The notes under the pieces are model-generated. The model was not told the origin of the DNA. It worked only from the letters and a program-made list of their open reading frames with translations, and searched no databases. Shown piece after piece: positions 18,070 through 25,147 of a stretch of DNA of 64,000 bases (position 1 is its first letter; every line of letters begins with the position of its first letter). This DNA is from DATMER01 sp040349255 (GTDB taxonomy: Bacteria; Acidobacteriota; Thermoanaerobaculia; Multivoradales; UBA5704), in NCBI GenBank assembly GCA_040349255.1, contig JBEQUE010000010.1, positions 1-64,000 on the forward strand, written 5' to 3'. Position numbers and translations under genes: made by a program.

Positions 18070-18711
18070 CTACGACAGCGGCTCCGAGGCCGCAAGCGCC
18101 AGGAGATCCCGCCTCAGCTTCGCCGTGGACTCCTCGTCGAACGCCTCGTAGTAGCCTCGGATGGCGCCGCGGCCGTCCACCAGCACGAAGCGCGTGCTGT
18201 GGAGGATCGGCTCGGGCCCCGAGCCCGGCCCCGGCGCCATGTCGAGCCCCAGCTTGAACCCCTCCACGCAGAGCCGGCGGACGTCCTCGCGGCCCCCGGT
18301 CAGGAACAGCCAGCGGTCGGTCGCCTGGAAGCTCTCGGCGTAACGCTCGAGGACCTCCGGCGTGTCGTGCTCCGGATCGACGCTGATCGACACCAGGCGC
18401 ACGGCGAGGTCGGCAGGCAGGTCCCGGTTCAGCCGCGCCATCCGCGCGCTCATCATGGGACAGGACGCCGGACAGCGCGTGAACACGAAATCCGCCACCC
18501 ACGGCCGGCCGTCGAGGTCGGCGCGATGGATGGTCCGGCCATCCCGGTTCGTCAGGGTGAATTCAGGGACCTGGCCCAGAACCGGAGGCGGCTCCGGCTT
18601 GCGCAGGCGCTGCATCGCCGTCGCGATCATCACCGCGAGCAGGACCAGGATCAGGAAGGTCCAGAGCAGCCGGCGGCGCCAGGGCATTCCCAGGAGACCC
18701 GGGAGGCTCAT
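18070..18711 (-). CDS. SCO1/SenC family copper chaperone (cluster 1)
   Basis: Membrane-anchored thioredoxin-fold copper chaperone (213 residues) that delivers copper to the CuA site of subunit II. One N-terminal anchor helix (LLWTFLILVLLAVMIATAM) is followed by the SCO core with the metal-binding CxxxC motif TRCPASCPMM and the later conserved His in ILHSTRFVLVD. Its ATG at 18711 overlaps the ABC permease stop in ATGA. That places it in a ctaB-ABC-SCO transcription unit leading into the oxidase genes. Confidence 0.93.
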   Translation of the reverse strand: MSLPGLLGMPWRRRLLWTFLILVLLAVMIATAMQRLRKPEPPPVLGQVPEFTLTNRDGRTIHRADLDGRPWVADFVFTRCPASCPMMSARMARLNRDLPADLAVRLVSISVDPEHDTPEVLERYAESFQATDRWLFLTGGREDVRRLCVEGFKLGLDMAPGPGSGPEPILHSTRFVLVDGRGAIRGYYEAFDEESTAKLRRDLLALAASEPLS

Positions 18712-19493
18712 TCCACCCGCCCCCGGCTGCCGCGCATCGCCAGGAGGTCGAAGCCGAACGCCAGCGCCGCGATCAGGATCGTGACTACCACCGCCGGACC
18801 GGGCCCGGGCATGCCGGTGCCCATCGGAGCTGCCTCTCCATAGAGCGCCCAGCGCAGCGCCGAGACGCCATAGGTGAGAGGGTTCGCCCGCATCAGCGCA
18901 GCCAGCCACGGCGGCGCGCCGGACGGCGGGAAGAACGCGCCGGACAGGAGCCACATCGGCACCAGCAACAGATTCATCACTGCGTGGAAACCCTGCACCG
19001 AATCCACCCGCCAGGCGAACGCGAACCCGACCGACGTCAAGGCGATCCCGAGCACCGCCAGCACGCCGGCCGCCGTGAGCGCCGAGGCGGCCGTCAGGTG
19101 AATACCCGAGAGCGGCGCCAGCGCCAGGAAGACCAGCGACTGGAGCCAGGCGATCGTGGCGCCACCGAGCACCTTGCCGCCCGCGATGGCCGAGCGCGGC
19201 ACCGGCGTCACCAGAACGCCCTGGAGGAAGCCCTGGTTGCGGTCCTCGATCACCGAGATCGTCGAGAAGATCGCGGCGAACAGCAGCACCAGCACCATCG
19301 TGCCCGGGAAGAAGTATTCGAGGTAGCTCACGTCCGCCGGCCCGCCCGGCAGCCGGAACGATCCCGACAGACCGCTGCCGATCAGGATCCAGAAGAGCAG
19401 CGGCGAGCCCGCGGCGCCCGCGATCCGGCTCGGCTGGCGGAAGAACCGCACCAGCTCGCGCCGCCAGAGCGTGTACGTTGCCAACCCGCTCAA
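18708..19493 (-). CDS. ABC-2 type transporter permease
   Basis: Membrane subunit of an ABC-2 exporter, 261 residues with six hydrophobic segments and the family pattern NPLTYGVSALRWALYG near the C-terminus. It starts with TTG at 19493, overlapping the stop of the ATPase gene as TTGA. It partners the ATPase encoded immediately upstream. The substrate is unknown; being sandwiched between haem O synthase and SCO suggests a link to oxidase biogenesis, an inference from position only. The C-terminal half has a Pro/Gly-rich loop (MGTGMPGPGPA) before the last helix. Confidence 0.88.
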   Translation of the reverse strand: MSGLATYTLWRRELVRFFRQPSRIAGAAGSPLLFWILIGSGLSGSFRLPGGPADVSYLEYFFPGTMVLVLLFAAIFSTISVIEDRNQGFLQGVLVTPVPRSAIAGGKVLGGATIAWLQSLVFLALAPLSGIHLTAASALTAAGVLAVLGIALTSVGFAFAWRVDSVQGFHAVMNLLLVPMWLLSGAFFPPSGAPPWLAALMRANPLTYGVSALRWALYGEAAPMGTGMPGPGPAVVVTILIAALAFGFDLLAMRGSRGRVE

Positions 19494-20440
19494 GCAGCCT
19501 CCTCGCCGTACAGCCGGCGGCCGGTGCGGTGGAGGAACACGTCCTCCAGCGTCGGCCGGGCCACGGTCACCGAGTCCACCCGGCCCGGGAACGCCTCGAT
19601 CAGGCGGGCCACCAGCTCGTGGCCGCGCTCGCGCTCCAGGCGGACCGCGCCGTCGCGGATCTGCGGCTGGAGGTCGGGAAACCGCGCTGCGAGATCCCGG
19701 GTCAGAGCGTCCGGGTCCGGCCCGTCGAGCGTGATCACGTCGCCGCCGATCTCCTCCTTGAGACCGGCCGGACTGCCCTCCCCGACCACCTTCCCGCGGT
19801 CGATCAGCGCCAGCCGGTCGCAGCGGTCGCCTTCCTCCATGAAGTGGGTGGTCAGGAGGATCGTGACGCCTTCGCGCCGCAGGCTCTCCAGGGTGCTCCA
19901 GAGGTCGCGGCGGGCGCCGGGATCGAGACCCGTGCTCGGCTCGTCGAGCAGCAGCAGACGCGGGCGGTGCAGGAGCGACTTGGCGATCTCCACCCGCCGC
20001 CGCAGGCCGCCCGAGAGCTCCAGCGCGCGCTGGGCCTGGCGGTCCGCGAGCCCGAACCGCTCCATGGCCGCGCCGATGCGCTCCGCGAGCGTCCGGCCGC
20101 TCAGCCCGTACAGATGGCCCTGGTGCATCAGGTTCTCGCGCACCGTGAGCTGGACGTCCAGGCTCGGGTTCTGGAACACGACTCCAAGCTGCCGGCGCAC
20201 CGCCGCGGCCTCTGCGGCCAGATCGGCGCCGAAGACCCGGATCGATCCGCCCTGGGGCTTCGCGAGCGTCGAAAGAATGCGGAACAGCGTCGTCTTGCCG
20301 CCGCCGTTCGGACCGAGGAAGCCGAAGATCTCGCCGGCCTCGATCCGGAAGCTCACGCCGTCCAGCGCCCGCCGGAGGCCGGCCTTGCGCGTGCGGTAGG
20401 CGTACTCGACGCCCTGGGCCTCGACTGCGGCGGGAGCCAT
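19490..20440 (-). CDS. ABC transporter ATP-binding protein
   Basis: Cytoplasmic ATPase (316 residues) of the exporter formed with the next gene. Walker A is GPNGGGKTT, a variant in which the usual Ala-Gly-Lys-Ser reads Gly-Gly-Lys-Thr. The signature is LSGGLRRRVEIAKSL, with Leu in place of Gln after SGG. Walker B is LLLLDEPSTGLDPG, and the switch His is in LLTTHFMEE. Residues 225-316 form a C-terminal extension common in DrrA/NodI-like subunits. ATG at 20440 lies 15 bp after the ctaB stop, so the genes are co-transcribed. Confidence 0.92.
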   Translation of the reverse strand: MAPAAVEAQGVEYAYRTRKAGLRRALDGVSFRIEAGEIFGFLGPNGGGKTTLFRILSTLAKPQGGSIRVFGADLAAEAAAVRRQLGVVFQNPSLDVQLTVRENLMHQGHLYGLSGRTLAERIGAAMERFGLADRQAQRALELSGGLRRRVEIAKSLLHRPRLLLLDEPSTGLDPGARRDLWSTLESLRREGVTILLTTHFMEEGDRCDRLALIDRGKVVGEGSPAGLKEEIGGDVITLDGPDPDALTRDLAARFPDLQPQIRDGAVRLERERGHELVARLIEAFPGRVDSVTVARPTLEDVFLHRTGRRLYGEEAA

Positions 20441-20455
20441 CTTCCGATCAGCCGA

Positions 20456-21385
20456 TCAGGACACCACGCGGTCGAGCAGCATCACGAGGAGCACGGCCGG
20501 GAAGTAGAGGACCGAAGCCAGCATGAGCCAGCGCGCGCCCGGGGTGGTACGGCTGCGGGCGAACCCGAGGCCGAACCCGAAGTAGGCGAGCCCCAGCGCG
20601 AGAGCCCCGACGAAGTAGACCGTGCCCATCAGCCCGAGCAGCGAAGGCATCAGGCTCACCGGGACCAGGACGGCGCCGTAGAGCAGCACCTGGCGCGAGG
20701 TGCGGAAACCTTCCGGATCGCTCACGGTGAGCATCGGGAATCCGGCCTCGCGGTAGTCGTCGCGGCACAGCCAGGCGATGGCCAGGAAGTGGGGCATCTG
20801 CCAGAAGAAGAGGATGCCGAAGAGCACCCAGGCGGCCAGATCGACGTCGTTGCGCACCGCGCTCCAGCCCATCATCGGCGGGATGGCGCCGGGCACCGCG
20901 CCGATGATCGTGGCGAGCGAGCTCACCCTCTTCAAGGGCGTGTAGACAAAGACATAGCCGGCCAGGGCCACCGCGCCGAGGAGAGCCGTCAGGAGGTTGA
21001 CCGCCAGGGCGAGCTCGGCCAGGCCGGCCACGCCGAGGGCCACGCCGAACAGGAGGGCCGCGTCCGGATCCATCCTCCCGGCCGGCAGAGGACGCTGCGA
21101 GGTGCGGCGCATGAGGGCGTCGGTCTCGCGCTCGATGACCTGGTTGAGAGCCGAGGCGCCGGCCGAGACCAGGCCGGTCCCGAGCAGCGTATGGACGAGG
21201 AGGAGGAACGAGATTCTCTCCTGCTCGGCCAGGAGGAACCCGAGGCCGGCGGTGAGCACGACCATGAGCGTGATGCCCGGCTTGGTCAGCTCGGCGAGGT
21301 CGGACAGTCGCGCCGACAGCGGTATCGGCGGCAACGGTCCGGAATCCGGGCCGCGGGTGAGGGAGGCCTGCTTGGTGAAGCTCAT
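20456..21385 (-). CDS. ctaB: protoheme IX farnesyltransferase (haem O synthase)
   Basis: Transfers a farnesyl group to haem B to make haem O, needed by the haem-copper oxidases in this window. The 309-residue UbiA-type prenyltransferase has about nine helices. The first Asp-rich motif region is ALNQVIERETDALMRRTSQRPLP, and FWQMPHFLAIAWLCRDDYREAG is the second, characteristic segment. It is the first gene of a leftward unit with the ABC exporter and SCO. No haem A synthase (ctaA) is visible in the window. Upstream bases 21386-21523 separate it from the divergent hydrolase gene. Confidence 0.96.
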   Translation of the reverse strand: MSFTKQASLTRGPDSGPLPPIPLSARLSDLAELTKPGITLMVVLTAGLGFLLAEQERISFLLLVHTLLGTGLVSAGASALNQVIERETDALMRRTSQRPLPAGRMDPDAALLFGVALGVAGLAELALAVNLLTALLGAVALAGYVFVYTPLKRVSSLATIIGAVPGAIPPMMGWSAVRNDVDLAAWVLFGILFFWQMPHFLAIAWLCRDDYREAGFPMLTVSDPEGFRTSRQVLLYGAVLVPVSLMPSLLGLMGTVYFVGALALGLAYFGFGLGFARSRTTPGARWLMLASVLYFPAVLLVMLLDRVVS

Positions 21386-21523
21386 GAAGAGATGATCTCG
21401 GTGTCTTCCGGGTACTTCGGTCGCTCCAGGGTGTTCTCGGCAGGCATCCGGTCAAGTCTAGCACGCGGCCCCTTGCGTCGGGGACCGGCCGATGGCACAG
21501 TGTGCGCCCGGAGAAGCCTCATC

Positions 21524-22294
21524 ATGGACAGGATCCCCATCCTGGAGGATGGCCGGGAAGCCTCCCACCTCGCCGTTCTCTTCGACGCGCCCGGATCGGG
21601 CGCGTCCGGCCTCTGCTTCCTCTATCTCCACGGCTTCGGCTCCACGCAGACCGGCGAGAAGGCCGACTTCTTCCGGGCGCGCGCCGTGGAGAGCGGCTTT
21701 CCCTTCTGCTCGTTCGACTTCCAGGGTCACGGCCAGTCGGGAGGCACGATGCGGGACCTCACCCTGACCCGCAACCTGGACGACATCGGCCGGGTCCACG
21801 CCTGGCTGTGGGAGCGCGGCCACGATCGGATCTGCCTGCTCGGCTCCTCGATGGGAGGCGGATCGGCGCTCTGGTACTCGGCCCTCCACCCGGAAGGCAT
21901 CCGCGCCGGCCTCCACATCGCGCCGGCCCTGGAGCTCGAGAAGGCGCTCGTGACCTGGGCCGGCCCGGAAGGCTGCCGGCGCTGGGAGGAGACCGGTTCG
22001 ATCCACTTCGAGAACGACATGGTCTCGTGCGAGCTCGGCTGGGAGTTGATCCGCGACCTGCGCTCTTACTCCTACGACGAGCTGCTCCGGACCTACCGCA
22101 CCCCCGCCCTGCTCCTCCAAGGCAGGAAAGATGCATCCGTGCCCTGGAGAGGCGTGATGGACTTCGCCACCCGCTGTTCCGCTCCGGATCTCGACCTGCA
22201 CCTCTTCGCCGACGGCGACCACCGTCTCACCGATCGCAAGCAGCGACTCTGGGATCTGATGCTCGAATTCCTGCACGGCCGAGGGCTGATCTGA
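21524..22294 (+). CDS. alpha/beta hydrolase
   Basis: Cytoplasmic serine hydrolase of 256 residues. The oxyanion region is LYLHGFGSTQTGEK, the strand-5 motif FDFQGHGQSGG, the nucleophile elbow GSSMGGGS (Ser at the centre), and the late Asp and His lie in GRKDASVPW and DGDHRLTD. This complete catalytic set fits carboxylesterase or acylglycerol-lipase-like enzymes; the substrate is unknown. ATG at 21524 with GGAGA upstream is chosen over a much longer open frame that is only antisense overlap. It is transcribed divergently from ctaB. Confidence 0.88.
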   Translation: MDRIPILEDGREASHLAVLFDAPGSGASGLCFLYLHGFGSTQTGEKADFFRARAVESGFPFCSFDFQGHGQSGGTMRDLTLTRNLDDIGRVHAWLWERGHDRICLLGSSMGGGSALWYSALHPEGIRAGLHIAPALELEKALVTWAGPEGCRRWEETGSIHFENDMVSCELGWELIRDLRSYSYDELLRTYRTPALLLQGRKDASVPWRGVMDFATRCSAPDLDLHLFADGDHRLTDRKQRLWDLMLEFLHGRGLI

Positions 22295-22401
22295 CAACTC
22301 GCTTTCCCGCTTTACGTGAAAAGAGCCACTCTTTCAGTTGGAGGGAGCCTGCCAGCGGCCATGGTGGCCGTCCCCGCAGACCCTTTAGGGGGAGGTTTTT
22401 C

Positions 22402-22641
22402 ATGCTCAGAAGGGTCGGTTTATTCATCGCTGTTATGTTGACACTGATGATCGTGACAACCGGCGCCATCCAGGCGGCGCCGCGGGCGGGCGGCCCAAAA
22501 CCGGCCTCCGAGTCCGGCGGGGTCCTGGAGCGTCTTTGGAGCTGGCTGTCTCACCTGTTGCCGGCGGGGGTCGCGCCAGCCGGGGTGAAGTCCTCCTGGG
22601 ATTCGGACGGGAGCCACCTCGATCCGAACGGGAACCACTGA
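22402..22641 (+). CDS. small exported peptide, unknown
   Basis: 79-residue product with a clear signal peptide (LFIAVMLTLMIVTTGAIQAA, cleavage after AxA), an amphipathic segment (VLERLWSWLSHLLPAG) and a polar C-terminal end SSWDSDGSHLDPNGNH. A strong GGGGGAGG ribosome site precedes ATG at 22402. It has its own intrinsic terminator 30 bp after the stop, so it is probably a separate, abundant transcript. The next gene on the same strand encodes a ZAS/TPR protein. It could be a secreted propeptide or a surface-active peptide; there is no recognised family. Confidence 0.75.
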   Translation: MLRRVGLFIAVMLTLMIVTTGAIQAAPRAGGPKPASESGGVLERLWSWLSHLLPAGVAPAGVKSSWDSDGSHLDPNGNH

Positions 22642-22670
22642 CACCGCTCCCCTCCGGTTACGCCGAACTT

Positions 22671-22702
22671 GCGCCGGACGCTGAGTCCGGCGCCTTTCTT
22701 TG
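22671..22702 (+). terminator. intrinsic terminator after the small peptide gene
   Basis: Nine-bp perfect stem (GCGCCGGAC / GTCCGGCGC, 5-base loop) followed by CTTTCTTTG, a good intrinsic terminator for the 22402-22641 gene. Confidence 0.75.
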
Positions 22703-22847
22703 TCCCGTTTTTCACGCCAGCGGCATCTTTTCTTTTAGATGCCTGTCTTCTCTGAATCTCACGGACTGTTCGGCAAATACTTCCGCCGTACTTGCGGCTC
22801 GCCGGAGCTGTTCACTTCCGTCTCTTTGAATTTTGGAGGGCTTTTTC

Positions 22848-24161
22848 ATGAAAATCCACCCGACCGACAACCAACTTCAGCAACTTGTTATTGGAAAATG
22901 CAGCGTAGTCGCGATATACGAACACGCCTCGACATGCAGCAGGTGCCGGCGACGAGCTGAGATCCTGCGTCACCGTCGAATGAGGGTCGCGAGCTCTCAG
23001 GAGTCGACGCTGACCATCGACACGCGGCGCCTCCTCGATATCCAGGCCGCCTATACGAAAGAGCGAGCCGAGGCGAGGAGTCTGGTGACGGAGCTGCGCA
23101 AACATCCCACGGAAAGACAGCGAGTCCTGGTCCGCAACCATCCCAGATTCCAGACTTGGGGGGTTCTTGAACGCCTCCTTGACCTCAGCCAGAAGGAGAT
23201 GCTGGGGGATCCGAACCTCGGAGAGGAGTTGGCCTTTCTGGCCCTGGATGTTGCCGAGCGACTCGATGTCTCCGCCTACGGGACTGAGGGCATCGAAGAC
23301 CTTAGGGCCCGGGCCTGGGCCTACATCGGAAACGCACGCCGGATCCGGTTTGAGCTGCGCGAAGCGCAGGAGGCGTTCGACCGTTCGCTCATCCATCTCC
23401 GCCAGGGGACCCGCGAACCTTGGGAGCGCGCCGTCTGGATGGACCTCAAGGCCTCTCTGCTGCGAACCCAGAGGTGCTTCGAGGAATCGATGCGCCTGTT
23501 GAAGCGGGCTCTCCTGCTCTTCCTGGCCGTGGGCGACCAGCACCGGGCAGGACGGGTCCTGGTCAACATGGACAACGTGCTGCACCGGGCAGGCCGACCA
23601 GAGGACGGCATTCCTCTCCTCTACCAGGCGCTCGAGCTCATCGACCCCGAACAGGAACCGAACGTCCTGTTCATGGCGACGCACAACCTGATCGACGACC
23701 TCGCCGAGGCGGGCCGTTACATGGAGGCTCAACGGCTGCTCAGCCAGAGCCGCCCCCTATACCAGCGCTTCGATCGGCCGTTCGTCCGGTACCGCTGTCA
23801 ATGGACCGAAGCGAAGATCGCCCGAGGCTTCGGGCAGATCAGGAAGGCGGAGGCTTTCCTAGAGGCGGCCCGTGCCGGATTCCTCGAACATGAGGCCGCT
23901 TTCGAGGTTGCCCTCGTCTCCCTGGAGCTCGCGCGCCTCTATGCGGAACAGGGAAAGACGACCGAGATGAAGCGCCTCGCCGAAGAGATGGTTTCCATCT
24001 TTTCTTCTCGCCAGATCCACCGGGAGGCGCTTGCCGCACTGGCGCTGTGGAAGCAGGCGGTGGACGCGGAGGAGGCCTGTGCCGAGCTGACGGCCCTGGT
24101 GGCCACCGAAATCAAGCACGCCCGCTACGACCAGTCCGCCAGCAGCCAGGAAACCTTCTGA
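22848..24161 (+). CDS. ZAS-type zinc-finger / TPR protein
   Basis: Cytoplasmic 437-residue protein. The N-terminus looks like an anti-sigma zinc finger: YEHASTCSRCRRRAEIL has the H-x3-C-x2-C spacing of ZAS/zf-HC2 domains. The remainder is all-alpha with TPR-like helical pairs (for example RAWAYIGNARRIRFELREAQ and AGRVLVNMDNVLHRAGRP). ATG at 22848 is chosen because GGAGGG lies 9 bases upstream; the longer frame begins inside that site. It is homologous to the TPR protein at 41150-42304, which lacks the zinc finger. The ZAS part suggests control of an ECF sigma factor, though none is adjacent. A peptide gene lies next to each paralogue. Confidence 0.8.
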   Translation: MKIHPTDNQLQQLVIGKCSVVAIYEHASTCSRCRRRAEILRHRRMRVASSQESTLTIDTRRLLDIQAAYTKERAEARSLVTELRKHPTERQRVLVRNHPRFQTWGVLERLLDLSQKEMLGDPNLGEELAFLALDVAERLDVSAYGTEGIEDLRARAWAYIGNARRIRFELREAQEAFDRSLIHLRQGTREPWERAVWMDLKASLLRTQRCFEESMRLLKRALLLFLAVGDQHRAGRVLVNMDNVLHRAGRPEDGIPLLYQALELIDPEQEPNVLFMATHNLIDDLAEAGRYMEAQRLLSQSRPLYQRFDRPFVRYRCQWTEAKIARGFGQIRKAEAFLEAARAGFLEHEAAFEVALVSLELARLYAEQGKTTEMKRLAEEMVSIFSSRQIHREALAALALWKQAVDAEEACAELTALVATEIKHARYDQSASSQETF

Positions 24162-24175
24162 TCCCGGAAAGCGTC

Positions 24176-24208
24176 GAGCCCCCCGCCTCCTCGGAGGCTG
24201 GGGGGCTC
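24176..24208. terminator. bidirectional hairpin between convergent genes
   Basis: Inverted repeat GAGCCCCC...GGGGGCTC with inner GCCTC/GAGGC pairing, placed between the stops of the ZAS-TPR gene (+) and the cupredoxin lipoprotein gene (-). It probably serves both. Confidence 0.65.
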
Positions 24209-24233
24209 GCAGAACCTTCCCGACAGGCGCGGA

Positions 24234-25034
24234 CTAGGCGCCGGCCTTGTGGAAGGCGAAGGTGACCTCGGCCGCTTGGCCGGCAGCCACCGTCACCTGC
24301 TGGGTCGCCGTGCCGAGCTTCTCGTGCCAGGCCTCCAGCGTGTACGTGCCGGCCGGCAGCTTGTCGATCGTGAACGAGCCGTCGTCGCCCGAGACCGTGT
24401 AGTACGGGTTGTCCACCACGTTCGCGTAGGCCGACATCCAGGGGTGGACGTCGCACTTGAAGTGGAGGCCGATCTCCGGCTTGTCGAACGTCTTGTCGAA
24501 CGACATGTTCTGGATCGGCTGGCCCTGGTTGAACTCGGCGTTCGCCGCCGGCATCGCATGGATGTTGTGCAGCGTGGCGTCGCTGTTCTTGATCGACAGC
24601 GGCTGGCCCACCTGGATGCCGAACACGCGCGGGTGATACAGGCAGCCCTGCTGGTCGAGCTCCTTCTTCTCGGTCGGAGCCGGGAACGTGCCGGTGAGCC
24701 CACTCTTCACGTACACGAAGACGTTGCCCAGCTTGCCGTCCTTGAGCGCGTAGATGTTGGTATCCACGGGCGTCGTGTGCAGGCTGAGGCACGTCGGATC
24801 GGCGTTCATCGCGATCGGGGTATCTTCGTCAGGACCGTCGTAGGTGACCGTGCCCTTGACACTGCCCGCGTTGGCCGCGTCGACGGCCGGAGCGGAAGCG
24901 GCCGGAGCCTCGGACGACGCCTGCGGAGTCTCCTCCCCCTCCGACGAGCCCTCGTCGCTGCCGCCGCCGCAAGCCACCAGCAGGGCCAGCGCGCAGCAGA
25001 GGGCGAGAAGCAGCCAGAATCGATTCCTGCTCAT
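24234..25034 (-). CDS. cupredoxin-like lipoprotein with carboxypeptidase-regulatory fold
   Basis: 266-residue lipoprotein: signal peptide with lipobox LLVACGGG, then a Ser/Glu/Ala-rich linker (to about 58). A plastocyanin-like domain follows whose copper ligands are visible as DATLHNIH...FKCDVHPWM (His, Cys, His, Met). The C-terminal ~70 residues resemble a carboxypeptidase regulatory-like beta sandwich (GSFTIDKLPAGTYTLEAWHE). AGGAGG precedes ATG at 25034, and a perfect TATAAT lies 64 bases upstream. It lies just downstream of the bc complex genes, so it may shuttle electrons between that complex and an oxidase. That role is inferred. Confidence 0.85.
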   Translation of the reverse strand: MSRNRFWLLLALCCALALLVACGGGSDEGSSEGEETPQASSEAPAASAPAVDAANAGSVKGTVTYDGPDEDTPIAMNADPTCLSLHTTPVDTNIYALKDGKLGNVFVYVKSGLTGTFPAPTEKKELDQQGCLYHPRVFGIQVGQPLSIKNSDATLHNIHAMPAANAEFNQGQPIQNMSFDKTFDKPEIGLHFKCDVHPWMSAYANVVDNPYYTVSGDDGSFTIDKLPAGTYTLEAWHEKLGTATQQVTVAAGQAAEVTFAFHKAGA

Positions 25035-25098
25035 TCAAACCTCCTGTAAGGGTATTCGTTGAAACAAGGGTCCGCCGGATCGGAGGAACCGGCGCTGG

Positions 25099-25104
25099 AT
25101 TATA
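25099..25104 (-). promoter_or_regulatory. -10 element for the cupredoxin lipoprotein gene
   Basis: Perfect TATAAT on the minus strand, 64 bases upstream of the ATG at 25034, in the 113-bp gap after the octahaem cytochrome gene. No strong -35 at the standard distance was found. Confidence 0.4.
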
Positions 25105-25147
25105 CAGCGACCGGCCCTCCAATCGGTTCCGCCTGGCAAGATGGGCC

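Noticed and set aside
19478..21523. Upstream extension of the alpha/beta hydrolase across the ABC and ctaB genes
   Set aside because: Antisense shadow; the conserved hydrolase begins at 21524.
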